DNA of 64,000 nt from Membranipora membranacea (GCA_914767715.1 OU612070.1:8883501-8947500); one strand, 5' to 3'; counted from the stretch's first letter, positions 47,191-61,086 are shown. Translations and numbers: made by a program. Notes: a model not told the origin generated them from the sequence alone.

Positions 47191-49854
47191 CTCTATTGCT
47201 AAACTTTCATAACTCCTAGCTATATAGATATCCAATCGCATTCATTCATCACAACCAACATGGAGAAAACATGAGAAAGGGACTACTAAGCACTGATGCC
47301 TTGTCCTTGTTTGTGACAATCAATTGAACCCTGCTGACTCGCTGCCATCAATGCTGCCATATATATATTCGCACCTCAATTTGATCCCACCCTCCCTGAT
47401 TTGATCAATATATTTTGCTGGTAATTGACTAACACATCAATTTCACTGCTTTCAATATGCTACAGTTAACCAGTTTCTTTTACGGCTTTCTTTTTCCTCC
47501 TAACTTAAAACTTTAGAAATAAAAATTACTAATTCACAAAGTTAAAAAAAAATTCATTGTGAACAATCTAGAAATGTAGTTTAATTTCCTTATAAATGAC
47601 TCAAATCATTATTGGGGAAGTACAAAGCTTCCCACTAATAGATATAGTTTTCTTGTTGGATCAAGGCCATTATGTTTTCTCCTTAGTTTTCTATCAATTG
47701 ATACGGGAGTTGTGTCCTCATATGCAAGTGGAGACAAAAACACCATCTAAACTAAAATGGGTAATAAAAATTACAAAATATGATATAAATGGAAGCTTGA
47801 TTGTCTAGCTTGGAATACACACACATAGCCTCAAAATCCTTCATATTTTGATGAGAGTTAAACTAATGGTGTTCAGTTTGTAATACTCTCACTCAGGTGG
47901 CTATCAAACTATCAGAATTCGAGTACAGTGTGGTGCCAGATGTTTTAGAGCCAATGCGATTATTTATCTTATTTGTTAACAGTGCTTTTCAGACGTAATT
48001 ACTCTTATTTTATTTTCATACCATAGTATATTTTATTTCAACTGAATTTATTGTAAAGCTTTTTAAAACTTTTCCCAGAGCACCCTACACATACATACAT
48101 AATCTAGTAGCTATTATCAGTAAAGCATGCTTGATAGCATCACTTCCATGTGTTGCGGCCGAGATGTCGAAGAAGTTTTGATTTTACTGACACATTGGTG
48201 TTTATTCCGTTGAGACATAAAACTGCAAGAGCATAATAGACAAGGAAAGAAAAATAGCAATAATGTGCTTAGCATCAAATAACGCATCAGATAACACTAT
48301 GATAATAAAGGAAATATATGGAAAGCAATTTCTATAACTTAAAGATGGAGTGTAATTCAGATCCAGCATTAATTGTAGAAACTTGGTAGTCTATCTACAG
48401 GGATTTACTTGTGTAGGAGTAATAATATGGACCAAAAATGTTTTTATGAGACTTACTTTTACCAATTTGCTATGCTCAAAATTTAATCCTAAAAACTTTT
48501 GACATCATGGTAACTACACGGAGCAGAGCATGTCTTGTCAAGACAGGCCACATTGAGCCACATTGAGCCACATTTAATAGCGTAAATCATGATGATTAAT
48601 GATCTATTGATTTATAATTGACTAGAAAATCAATATTTGCAGTGCACCTGCTGTGGCACACATTGTGACCCTGCCATTTAACTATAAACTGAACTCAACA
48701 TTATTGTATTCCTACACTTTTTCATATCTAATATTCTTTCAAAAAAAGAAGATTAGATTTCAAAAATCCATCAGTGAAGTCAAATATAGTTGAGGAATGC
48801 TTAGCTATAATGAATTTAAAAAATAATAACTATTTACTGAGAAAAATTGCTAAATGTAAATCAGTCATTATTGATTGATAGGGCATTGTTTATGAGTGTC
48901 CTACCATGACATCAAATTCTTCCTTATCAATGTAAACAAATATTTCTGATGTATTTGGCGCCAAAATGGAGCATATGTACAGAATCGGAATTGGTTGATC
49001 TATCAACCTGGATGGGGATGGGGGAAAGTGAATCTGAACTGAACAACCTCTTTAATAGAGCAATGTCACGTAATTAATAATTACCTATTGAGTTCTCGGC
49101 AGCAAATACATTGTGTACGTGTATGAAATGTATCTATAGGTAAGATTTATAAAAAATTGAATCTTTCACAATGAACGATGCATCTATATCTCTGTGACTC
49201 ACTTTTTAGAGTGAAATCCCTATACCATAGAAAATATCATAATGGGCGTAGCTTTGCAGCTAACAGATTAAAAGTAATTCATAGAGCCTACTGCAGCGTG
49301 CAATCCTGTCGTTACACATGAGTATATGAATTAGGATCCTCAACATCAAAGAGACTTTGGTTTCGTTTTAACAAAGCAATGCAATGCAGGAAATAACAAA
49401 ACAAGAGAAAGATTGCAACATTTTATCACTCTTTGTGATGACAACTGTGTCCCAAGCGTCACAAATGCACCGTTTCTTTGAAGAAGAAAAAATGCTGTGT
49501 TCAGGGTGGAAATTATATTGTTTCTTCTAAATATTGATGCTATTCATTGGATATAAATCACACTAATTCCCATATATAGGCCTACATATGCCAGGTTCTA
49601 TCGACCAATGGCTGTGAAAAATGACACACTGGACAAAAATATCACACTCAATGTGAATAAATCCCACATAAAACGTGTAATTGTGCAGTAAACACTAAAA
49701 AACAAGCTTAATGTCATCACAAAACATGGTTGAAAATAGTTTATTTTCTCCCTCAGCTCAACACTCTCAGAAATGGCCTTCCCCATATTAAATTTCAGTG
49801 ATCTTCCTCCCGTTACTAAACTTTACAGCTTTGGGCACATGAAGATAGGGTTTT
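47191..49854. other. Intergenic, no gene recognised
   Basis: AT-rich sequence without a supported exon or RNA gene. Three copies of CACATTGAGC at about 48549-48575 form a minor tandem. The longest open frames show no family motif. Confidence 0.5.
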
Positions 49855-50095
49855 GGTCTGTTTGGGTTAGTGGGGGACACCAACCAACCTCAAACAGCAC
49901 AAAGAGTCAGGATCTCGCTAAGTTGGGAATTATTGTGTAGTATGTGTCATCATCCTCTTAGCACCATAGCTCATGGCCTCGATCTAAATCCGTCTCAAAT
50001 GACCCGATATTCTTGCCATTTCTTTAAATACAAAATTTTCACCTTGGCATAATAAACAGGTTTTCTTCATACCTTTTGAAGAACTCTCCTAAAGT
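49855..50095. repeat. Second copy of the 26790 dispersed repeat
   Basis: GGGGACACCAACCAACCTCA, AGAGTCAGGATCT, CTCATGGCCTCGATCTAAATC and TACAAAATTTTCAC occur in the same order as near 26812-27410. Several hundred bases present in the other copy are missing here. Confidence 0.65.
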
Positions 50096-51646
50096 GCTTA
50101 AATTAAGGCTGGAAAATCCTAATGTGACCCTGAAACACGGAAAAAACCTACTTTTACATAACACAAATTCTGTACAAGCGTATAATATCTACATTTAAAT
50201 ATTACACAACGAGTTTTAAAAAGGATGTAGCGCTGCTCTTCGGTAAAAACATTCAACAGTTATCTCATTATGATGTTGACATAAAAATGCTTTTTTTCTT
50301 CATGGATACACAACCTTGGCTGCTTTTAATTTCCCATCATACATAGCAATATGTTAGTGGAATAAAACGGAAATAATCTATAATATTTGTAATATAATAT
50401 TATATTCTATTTGTAGCTTTTCAACCTGTGATCCCACTGTCAAGCTTTTACCTATACTGTGTTATTTTAGGACAAAGTTTCTATATGCCAACTTCCCACC
50501 CTATTTATATAGTTATTGTATGACACTCCAAAGATTGCTAGTCACAATATTGGTATATGTATACTTTTGTGATTTTTGCTAGGTTGAGATGGGTTTTGAG
50601 ATCTGGTGATGATTTTTTTGGGTATTTTATTCCGGTTTAAGTCGTTGTGAATATTGTGCTATGAAGGTGGAGAGAAGCCAAGGTGACCCCCTCAAGAGGA
50701 AAGAGGGAATTGACCCTGAGAACTATTGCTTGATAGCTATAGGTGCAATAAATGGCGCTATGAAAGCTCCTGATCTGACCCATGCCGTTATAATCCATCG
50801 AGCACACATGAAAATAATGCCAAATATATGGATAGTGACTAACAATAGAAAATATTCCTGCTGATTGGGCTTAACGATTAATGAAACCTTAGCATAGTCT
50901 AAACATTTGCAGTTTCTTAAAGGTGGTGCAATTTATGAATATTTATGGAGCTATCCATAATCCAGGGAGGGTAGTGGACAGTGGTATGTCACTTCAAAGA
51001 ATGCTCGATTGTAAGGGTGACCCCCCAACATGAGAGAGGGAAATGAACCTGAGAACTGTCACATAATATATACATGCACAAAGAAAACGCTGCCGCCCTA
51101 AAGATACAATATGCCCAACTGAGCACAAATTGATAACTTGAAACTTTGACCATATACAGAAAGAAGGCTGAAGTTAGAGCTGTGGATACAAATTATAACT
51201 AGTTAAAATCATGTACGGAACAAAACCTCACGGTATAAAGTTTTAAACGTTACCAATCAATGAACTTCCTTGGTCAAACATACACTAAATGAATGGAATG
51301 GACTTCCGCGACTTAAATTATGATCACTAAACGAAATATACTGATGGAACAATATCTAACCAACAAAAGGAGGACTGAGGATTTTCACTGTGATCGGGAG
51401 GGGAAGACTGAGGACCGAGGATTGCATGCTCAAGTGCGAGGATTTATATTTCAAGTGTGAGGAATGGGAGGATGGAATTAGGCGATACCCCCCCTCCCGA
51501 CGTTATGGGTCATCAAATTCTGTCAAGCATTTATCGAATTATAGATGTCTGAAGAAAGCTTTATGTAGTGCTGTAAACCGTTCACAATAACCACAGCAAA
51601 AGCATGACTAATAGTAGTCTAAGTGCTCAGACTCCAAGGCGCAGGG
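50096..51646. other. Intergenic with weak duplicated block
   Basis: No gene recognised. About 50 bp near 50676 (AAGGTGACCCCCTCAAGAGG) is repeated with divergence near 51015 (AAGGGTGACCCCCCAACATG), both followed by CCTGAGAACT. Confidence 0.45.
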
Positions 51647-51725
51647 AGTTACTTGCGCAAGCTATCAAACTCCTCTCCCCTTCTCCGAGAAGGGGAGAGG
51701 AGTTTGATAGCTTGCGCAAGTAACT
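51647..51725. repeat. Perfect 39-bp palindrome with 1-nt centre
   Basis: 51647-51685 and 51687-51725 are exact reverse complements with a single C (51686) between them. The arm includes ACTTGCGCAAGCTATCAAAC and a C/T-rich inner part. The 79-nt structure could form a cruciform in DNA or a long hairpin in RNA. It shares no sequence with the other fold-back elements here. Confidence 0.95.
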
Positions 51726-51784
51726 AACTAATAGCTATATGTTTTATCGTGGTATAGTCTCTATTTCCGCTATCATCACCTAAA

Positions 51785-52060
51785 ATCCATAGCATAGTGG
51801 TTAAGATCGTGGACTGTAGTGCACTAGGTCTCAGGTTCGAAGTCCAGGTGCACGCAGTATTTTGACCATCACTTTAGTCGTTGAGACCCGTAAGGATGTA
51901 GACCCCCTACATATAAGTGTAGGGGGTTTCGATGCGTAGGGTAGGTGTAGGGGTTTTCGAGGGTAGGGTAGGGGTAGGGCGTATCGTACGACCCACATTG
52001 AAGGCGATCTGATTGCAACATTTGTGCTAGCCAACAATGGAGTAGACCACATGTGATTGG
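51785..52060 (+). repeat. tRNA-derived SINE-like element
   Basis: 51791-51852 resembles a tRNA: TAGTGGTTAAG (A-box-like), a central stem, and GGTTCGAAGTC at 51834-51844 (B-box-like). A non-tRNA body follows with GTAGGGGGTTT / GTAGGGTAGGGGTAGGG repeats to about 51980. The cloverleaf is imperfect, so a SINE is more likely than a tRNA gene. Confidence 0.6.
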
Positions 52061-52972
52061 GAGCACACAGGTTCTGCTTGTTACCTTAGGCACTTTGGTT
52101 TGCAAGTAACATCTTGCCCTTGTTTGCTTCTACAGTGGGTACTGCAGGAAAACATTCTTCCAAATTATAGAAAAATGTTCAGTTCTCCCATACAGCACCG
52201 CATCATTTTTGAGGTGTTTAGAGGTGCTGCATCGTTGGATCAGGGAGTATGCAAGACATATCCCAAATTTCCTGGTGAGATTACTATGACATCATGCTAT
52301 AACTTACAACACCTAAGGCTGTCATACAAATCCGGCAACCAGCAGTGAAATACCAACTTTTTGACAGCAAACACAACTCTAGCAAAAACTCATCCGAATG
52401 CCTCTTTGGGGACCAACATTCGCCATATATCTGTTAATTGCTAAATATATATATTCCATATTTATCCTGGAGCAAATTAAGCCAGAAGGCATGCATCCGG
52501 AGAGATTCTCACCCCTAAAAACAAATCCGGACGGGTTGTTGCCCTGACCATGAGTGCCTTAAACTCATCCGCATTTGTTATAAACCCTTCTGCCCCTATA
52601 TAAATTGATGCTTTTAATGCAATCGGGTGTCATTTTGCCAAAAAGGCATCCAGTTGGGTTCTTATTGCAGCATGCGTCAACTGACCAACTACAGCCGATT
52701 CACTTATCAGTCTAGTGAATGTATAATGACTGGATTCTGGTAGTAAGGTATATTAGTCTCTGTGCAGAGATATTGGCTCGGCTTAGTTTTTCATCAAGGT
52801 TTTAGATTTTTGGAGTAATGTCAACTTCCTACATTATAAACATAACGACATGGCCCCCCTGGTGGCCTGATGTCCCAAACTCCTGGTATTGCAAAAACTT
52901 GGTGTGGGTCTCCTCCCTCGCAATAGACACAACAATGAATCAAGAGCCTGGGGTCAAGCAACGTGAAAAGCA
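52061..52972. other. Intergenic, nothing recognised
   Basis: Short open frames only, with no family motif. No structured repeat until the hairpin at 52973. Confidence 0.45.
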
Positions 52973-53100
52973 TGTTACACGTTTGCTAATAACTGGCCAG
53001 CATTCAAAATTAAGAAGGGTTTGCTCATATGAACCTATATATACATAATATGTATATATATAATTTTGAATGCTGGCCAGTTATTAGCAAACGTGTAACA
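52973..53100. repeat. Fold-back with perfect 40-bp arms
   Basis: 52973-53012 and 53061-53100 are exact reverse complements (arm starts TGTTACACGTTTGCTAATAA). A 48-nt loop containing a smaller TATATACATA inverted repeat separates them. It is MITE-like with no coding capacity. Confidence 0.9.
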
Positions 53101-54471
53101 TATTATGTGTGACGTGTGTGTATACTTCCAAGCAAAGCAGTGGTGATAGAAATAAATCCATCCCCTCCCAGAATGATAAGTAAGCATCCAGCATAAAACC
53201 ACTTATCAAAACCACTTTCAATGACAGAGAATATCGAAACACAACTTACTGCAAAGCAGCTAAATAATAATATAACATGGTAAGAAACTCTGCAAGGACG
53301 CAGTCACAACCACATGTAATAAATATATTTTGTTTATAAGTTTACTCATTGTGTATAAATGTGGTAGGCTTAATCAATTTTTTTTAATATTTCAAGTATT
53401 TACTTATTTGGAACGTTCATTACCTCATGAGTTTATTGGTGACTCATCACTTTCTATGGTAAATCTACAAACCTTACAATCGGTAGTTATATGGTTTTTG
53501 AGTAGGTTAACTCCTATTATTGCACTGAACACCCACACTACAAAAAATATAAAAGTTATCTAATCTTACCATACCTTGCTGTTTTGAGTTTCATTGAAAA
53601 ATTATTCTTTAGTTGTTACTTCGCAAAAGTTAGGTACAATTGATTAGACATCCGTGTCGTCATGTTTGGTAGTAATTCTTGTCTGCTTGGACTGACTCTT
53701 GTTACTGTTAGCTGTCCAGCTCGTTATTCACACTTTGTTTGATAAGGACAGTCTCACCATATACTCACTTTCACTCCTATTTGTATTATTGAGATCATGA
53801 CAGTGATTCTTATTAGTTTTTCATCATTTTATTACTTATCTGATCTCTGATGATGAAACCCGTATAACATACCCTGGACACTTACTCATCTTACCCATGA
53901 GCCTACTTGTGGAAAATTTGGAAGAACTGGTGCCACTGGTACCTCACTACCCAGACATACCTTATAGCAGCATGAGCGTAGTATCTAAATACGGTACCTC
54001 AAAATCTTTTGTAGTAATTGTCCAATCAGAACGCCTTGTTAATGAATATTATAGTGAAAACCATTCAAAAAACAGTTGAAAATCAAGATGCTATATATAC
54101 TCCAATGCATGCAAGCATATAGAATGTTCATAGACTTTATTACTCTTGCTCTGACTATTTCCAGAAACACATGCGCGAAAGTGTCACTTCCACAACTATC
54201 ACACAAATTCTCACACTTCTGGTGTGAAAGTGCCATACATAGTCACTGGCTAGCTATATATATATATATATATATATATGTGAATACATATATCTCAAAA
54301 GTTTCCACTTAAATTATATGAGAGTTCATTAAATACTCACCTCATTTAACCCTATCATCGATCTAAAACCTATAAAGGCTAAGACAGAGAGGGAGAGATT
54401 CACAAATCAACTTGGACAGTGTGCCGTACATTTGGGATAAGAAAGTGTGACAAATTATGCAGTCGACTACA
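53101..54471. other. Region upstream of the bHLH-PAS gene
   Basis: No coding exon was recognised. A (TA)12-type tract lies at 54255-54279. The promoter of the downstream gene is expected here, but I cannot identify its elements. Confidence 0.45.
54255..54279. repeat. (TA)n microsatellite
   Basis: An uninterrupted TA dinucleotide run about 190 bp upstream of the proposed start codon of the bHLH-PAS gene. Confidence 0.9.
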
Positions 54472-57400
54472 ATGAGTCTCTTCAATAACTGCTGTGGTTT
54501 CATTCAAAGGGAGTGCAAAAGGTATGTAATTTCAAATATTGATTTCTGGCATTGATCTGTTACATTGTACTTACCGGTACATGGCATTTGGAGACGTTTT
54601 TGGTCAATCCGTGTTTGCTTGTGTCTAAAATAATAATTAACTGCACCGATATATGTGTCCGTGTGTAGCCTCGATGTAGAATTTCTGAATAGAAAGGCAC
54701 AATGTGATCTCTAGACAAGGTATTCAATGTCCAAAAATCTAATATCATGAAAATATTACATCGCCACAGATTGCGTTAGTGTTTATATCTCGAGGCACTG
54801 AAGGTTTCTTCATTTCCCTTCGGATGGCAATTTCCATCTTAACTTAGCTTAAACTTAACCAGACTCGCCCTCACACAAGGGACAAAATCTTTCCTATTAT
54901 TCTGTCCAAGTGTACAACATCTACATTCCAATTTCAATGACACAGAGTAGAAGGTTATCACACCAATACTTGAGCTGCACTAATTTTCAAATGTTGAGCA
55001 AACAAAATTACCTGATTATCTGATCTGTACTGATCTTGAAGTGTAAGACCTACCGAAACCAAATCCTACATACTCGTTCTGTTAACACGTTTCTGGGCAT
55101 TGTGGCATATGCCTAGTATATAATTTCAAGGAATGCCAATCCCAGTGCAAACTGAGAGATATGAAAGATGTTTGGGGCCCCCTACACCTGGGAGTAATGT
55201 TATAGAAATTTTCAATAATGCATTAAGTGAACACCAACACAACACATTTATAAGTCTTTAAACCATCTGCCATATTTTCTGAAAATATTTCAAGATAAAA
55301 CAAACAATTTTCCCTCTTCATGATAATCAGAATAAAAACATTTGCGATTTCATTTCATTCAGTTAGCAGGGTTGTTGCCTTTATTATTCTATACTCTATA
55401 AATTAAATATTTTGTTGTGACCCCTTTTTTTAGTGTAAGCTAACCGTGTTTGCTTTGCTTTCACCATTATATTAAATACTTTATGTTTTTTTCAGTAAAA
55501 ATTTCACAACAGCACCAGTGACTAAATCATCAAAATATAGACGAGAGCTGATTAATGAAGAAATAGACCACATCAGGACATTACTACCTCTGCAGAACAG
55601 ATCTCTGCAGAGACTCAGCCAGCTGGAGGTTATGAGTATGGCCTGTATCTTCATCAGAAGATGTCACATTCTTGGATCAGGTAAGCCTCATTGCATTCAT
55701 TGATACGAAAATTTTGAGAATATAAGCTAATGGTCATGGTTAACAACTGAAAGGGGTTTCTTGGTATGCCCGTCATATGGTGGTTTTGATTTAGAGGACA
55801 CATGACCCTCATAACCATTTGGCAACTATAAACAGGAATTGATAACCGATTTACCCTTCTTATCATAAATTACAGTTAAGGCCAAGATATAAAGTTGATG
55901 CTATATTATGCCAATGTTATGACATACAAATTTGGAGGTACAATATGGCTTCAATAATCAGGAAGTGACTGTCGATGAGCAGCCTTTTTATCAAATTATA
56001 TAGTCAAAATCTAGGATGGGGGGGGGTGGTTATTAGGTGTGCCGAGTCCTACAACATCACTTTATTTGTCACCGTCACAAGCGTGAATATTGTTTTAAGG
56101 TTTCTGTTACATGTCAACAACTTTAAGAGAAAATATAACTTTAATTACTCTGGAACTGGCGAGGATACATAAAGGTGTAATGCACAAACCCATCCAAAAA
56201 CAATAATAACTAGGCCCGCCTTGCCAGTATAAAACACAAAGCTATAAAACCGATCGCTTCCAACGAAAACTAAAAGAACATCCAACCAAAACTTGTTCCG
56301 CCCAGTTTGAGCCCGCCATGTCGGGTCAAACCAATAATAGTTTTCAATTGTGAATTCATATCAGTGGGTCAAGCATGAACAGTATCAGTCGAGTTCATAA
56401 ATACGTCACAATATTATGACAACAGAAAATGAGTGAATGCATGCAAGGTGAGCAAAGGTGCATGCAACCCGATTTATATTAATATATAAAAGGAACTTTA
56501 TTTTGGATAATACTCATTAATTTAGAATGTTTCACAGAGAAGCCAAAAAAATCAAACAAAGTAATTAAAGTCACAAAGACGTCAATGCATAATTGATGAG
56601 AAATATTTCTCTTAAAAATTTGAAATGGATTGACTTGATAAAATATGAATTGTTTAATATGTAAAAGTGGAAGCTAAAGTGTTGTCAAAAAATAGAGTAT
56701 TGGTAGTGTGTTGTTTTACATGATCACGTAAATTTAAAATATTATCACTTTGTTGCAGTATAAGACAATGTAACACAATGAAATGAAAATGCAAAATAAT
56801 ATGTTCATGGATGTGTGATAGTCACATGGCCTCAACTTTTTTCCATATAACCTGCTTTTTGACTTAACATTTGCTTGCAAATATTCATAAGTCAGTATGA
56901 CTGCTCCTGGTTTTATGTTAAAGTAACATTTCACAATTTTATACATTTCAAAATCACAGCTTAATCAAGTAAACACCTTTGACCAGGACCTTTCACGGCT
57001 TTTTGTTCATATCACATTGCCTTCCATGGCCATTGGCCTCATAATTCTGAGTTTGACGCACCAAAACCTGGTTACAACTGTTAATTGTGTTTTAGTTATA
57101 GCTCATGATGAGACATACAGTGATATTATGAAAGCTGTACCGGGATTTTTCTTGGTCTGTACGGCACAGGGAAAGCTTGTCTATATATCTGACAACATAA
57201 CAGACTTCTTGGGACACTCCATGGTAATTTATCATCATTATTATTTAATCCTCTTCGCATCAAATACAAATATTAAAAGTCTCAAACCCTACTGATGATC
57301 AAATGATCTCAAGGAATTTCAACAGCTATAGAAAACAATTCTTGATGACTCATTTTTTTAAAGAAAGGCTTTACTCAACATACCTTTTCATAGCTCATTT

Positions 57401-60400
57401 GGTCTAAAACTGAATGGGAGTTATCCAGTGCAAACAATAATATGCCTGATCATCGTGGGAATTATGATCTGTTCATTTGATAAACTCACAGCTGATGAGC
57501 ATGAACATCAATTATTTAAAAATCAAAATACTCATAATTGGTTAATTAACTTGAAAAGATGTCTGTTAATTTTAAAACTTGAGGCATTGATGGTGACAAA
57601 AATGGCTATAGTTGATGATCTTAAGGGACCAAAACATTGTCAATTGAATTAAGGTAATAATGTGACCTTACATGTCGAATTGATAAAAGTAGATAAAAAG
57701 ATAAAGACTGGAAGCTTTGGGATTAAGGTGTAATATGTTGCATACTTTTAGACGGTTTATACTCAATTGAATATTGCAAAGTCCTCTTTGGAAAACTGTT
57801 TTTGTCCTATTTATGAAGCATGATAACATAAGACATCCCAAACGAGGGCTGTAGGGTGCTTAGGGCAAACGCTGCCCTCGCCCATACATTACATATAGAT
57901 TATCCCTGAATTGTTGTAGGTGGATATTACCAAGCAAGGTGATAATATTTATGATATAATTGATCAGAAAGATCATACTACTGTGAAATCATCGCTGGAG
58001 TCGACAACAGGAAATGAGGTCAATTTTCAATGCCGGATTTCACTGTCAAGATACACACGCAGGCAGCCCAGTTTCTTTGATGAGAAGGTGAATATTTTGA
58101 CCTATATTAATTGCAGATATGGTGTTAATTTATATTAGGGTGTGTGGCCTGATAGATTATGGTATTAGTTCAATGTCAAGTAATTGTAAGTGATATGACA
58201 TAGCTTCAAGTTCACACAGATATAATCTTGGGTTAAATTTCTTCATGGAAAATAGTAATGAGTGAAAATATAGGTATTATCAATAAGTTATAAATGCGCT
58301 TCTTGTACTGTAGAATTGATTTATTTTGCTAAGTTGAAATAACAAGAAAAATAAAACAATGCTGTCAAACAAGTATATAATATATAATATATTTTGCCTA
58401 CACAGAGTTGTCTTCCGTTTTGCATTGTCTAGTCAGTATTTCTTATTTGTGTAGCCAATCCAGGTGACAGGATACTTTGTGAGTCCAGCGACAACAACAA
58501 ATGGTTCGACAGATGGAGAGCAAGTGATGGTGGCTCTGTGCACTCCAATTCTGTGTCCTGCCCTTAAGGCCTCAGTCATGAATCATGGTGTGACGACTTT
58601 CACCTCAGTTCACAGTATGGACATGAGATTCATCGAGGTCTCTGAATCGTAAGTTAGCATAACTATAAAAAGCTAAAAAATTTTCATCAAATCTAGCTGT
58701 ACTTGTTTGTCTCTTCAACGTCAATTATTTTCCAAATGTGAACTACGAAGCATTATGCTGAAAACTTTTAATCAGAAACTCAATCTAACTTCCGCAATTC
58801 AAATCAGGTCCAGTAATGTCCTCATTTTTCTTCTAATCTTAAAGTTGCCAATATTATCTTGGATATAACGAGGAAGAACTGGTCGGAAGATCGTGGTATG
58901 ACTTTGTGGCACCTGAATATCTAAGCCTCGCAGCTAAGCACCACATGACAGGTAGGTAGTTTTAACAGTAGAATTTCTTATTCCAAAAAATTGTCAAAAC
59001 ACTCTACAACATACCTACAGTATACCCTAGAGAACTAAATATTAGTTAGAGTTTAATATAGCTAGTCTAGAATTCCTGGATTCATGCCAAATAACTCATA
59101 CATGAAACTTTAATCGGACATCTCAAGCTTATTTTGAAAGTTATATCCACAAGAGTTGAAGAGAGCTCATTGATTATTACACATGTACATCATATTCTGT
59201 TACAGCTACAGAAGGTATGATGGATAGTCACACAGTATTCTACGGAAGGTTTATGAACAGGGTAGGAGAAAAGTTTCCGGTTGCAGTATCACTTTATCAG
59301 CACAAAACAGAAGATTTAATCATATTCATCATAAGCATTGTGCAAGTACTCAGGTAAGAAAAGTCGGATGGTACACTGATTAAAAATTTTGGCATTCAAA
59401 GGGAAATTTAGCAAGGGTTGTCCCCTCCCATACCATGAGAATGAAATGAAGATGAAATCTTCCATATTGTAAATTCAATGCACTACAAAACTGATTACTA
59501 GCAGTCTTGGCAAAATTTTCAAAGCAGATTAACCGGTAACCAGGTAGCTGGCTCGTAACACACGTCATCACTTCCTGCGTTAATGGAAAGAAATACGGAT
59601 ATTTTACTTTACAATTAACACCTCTATATATCATTCCAGAGAGTCTAGAGTTTTGGATGGTGAATCACAGGATGTGCAGGCAGCTGATATAGAAGTTTCC
59701 GAACCCCCGCTGCCTACACATGATGAACATCAGCAGTTATCTCCACTTGTTCAGCAATCATACAGTCAGACAGCGGTCCCATCTTATAATGAGAGAATGG
59801 TCTATCAGCATTATCCACCAACAGCATACAGTTATGATTTCACAGCTGCATATCAGCAACATTTAATTAACGGGTAAGAATCTATATTTGCATTCAAAGG
59901 CAATAAGCTAACACTGGAGGATGATGGAAAATCTGCTTATAATATAAGCTTGTCCCTAAATTAGATACTTTGTGGGTTGTGTGTTACCTAGCACCATCAA
60001 GGTGTTAGGAGACTCCTTGGCACCATATACTTAATACTAAACCTAGGCAGGACACTATATGGAGCATTAGCATTGAGGCCGCTTAGGCACTTAATTGTGG
60101 GCGACATTACGGCATTGGAAGGTGTCAAACTGTTAACGACAAGCTGCTAAATCTATTGTAATTTTCAAACTCAAAATCCGATCAAAACGGTTGAGTTATC
60201 AACACAAAACCTGGATTGCGGACAGTAAATCGATGATAATATCATTGCTTCTACACCTTTCAATGTTGTTACATCGCCACCAATTAAGTGCCTTCACTTG
60301 ATCAAACCTGTGCAAAATTTTGTGGTTTTCCTCTTGTAAATGCTGGGAATATACAACTGAACAATTAAAGGACTAACAATAAATTTATCATCACACAGAT

Positions 60401-61086
60401 TTCCTTTGAGACCACATCAACCTTACGAGGAGTCCTTTTACTCAACACAGATGCAACAGTGTACCAGCTCACCCAGTATAGAGAGTCACTCGGCTCATAG
60501 TCACAGCCCAGTACAGTATGCAGAACTGACAAACTGTATCCAGGCTCATAACTATACAAAGCAACACCAAACAGCTACAGACAGGGAAAACAACAACTAC
60601 TATCTGAGACAGTGTCAATCTATGAGAAAAGATCGGGTAAGCTGTCATAGAGATACTTATATTCTTAACCGCATGAGGCAAAGACAGAGCACAATATATA
60701 TATATATATATAAAATGTTTACATTTTCTTACCAACCGGTTATCCAAATTTTGTCCTGTGTTAACACTGCATCCACCAAATTATAAATGTTAACTCAACA
60801 ATTTGCCTGCAAACAGAGGTACCTTTAAAAAGAATTGAATATACAACTTCTCTAAGATGTGAATCATGTAGGTAGTTAAGTTTATTGTGTAATTTCTGGT
60901 TTCATAACCATCGCAGTATTTATTTTCTTCTAGAGCTATGGAGAGAGGAAAGGGAAAATAGATCAATGGAAGTCAACTTCATCATCACAACCTGCCAACT
61001 CTGAATCATTCGACGCGACATATAATCTAACAAACTCAGGTCTTTACAATCTTCCAAACGAAGCCCATAGATGGCAGATTGTTTAA
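54472..61086 (+). CDS. NPAS4: NPAS4/dysfusion-like bHLH-PAS factor, 10 exons
   Basis: bHLH-PAS factors bind DNA as heterodimers with ARNT-type partners in the nucleus. Exons: 54472-54521, 55496-55680, 57096-57223, 57920-58087, 58455-58648, 58845-58951, 59206-59353, 59640-59873, 60399-60636, 60934-61086; 1605 nt, about 534 residues, phases consistent. The basic region and helices are in exon 2 ([20 protein letters not shown], then [19 protein letters not shown]), about residues 26-75. PAS-A holds [26 protein letters not shown] and [17 protein letters not shown] holds [19 protein letters not shown] and APEYL. These match vertebrate NPAS4 and fly dysfusion more closely than other family members. 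A Gln/Ser/Tyr-rich tail (residues about 327-534) is likely a transactivation region. Human NPAS4 is about 800 residues, so the tail is short. Exon 1 is the least certain: it was chosen because its ATG and phase-2 donor fit. NPAS4 is used as the family name, not as proof of orthology. Confidence 0.85.

Noticed and set aside
51791-51852. Functional tRNA gene
   Set aside because: The acceptor stem and D/anticodon stems do not close properly and repeat sequence follows, so a SINE is more likely.
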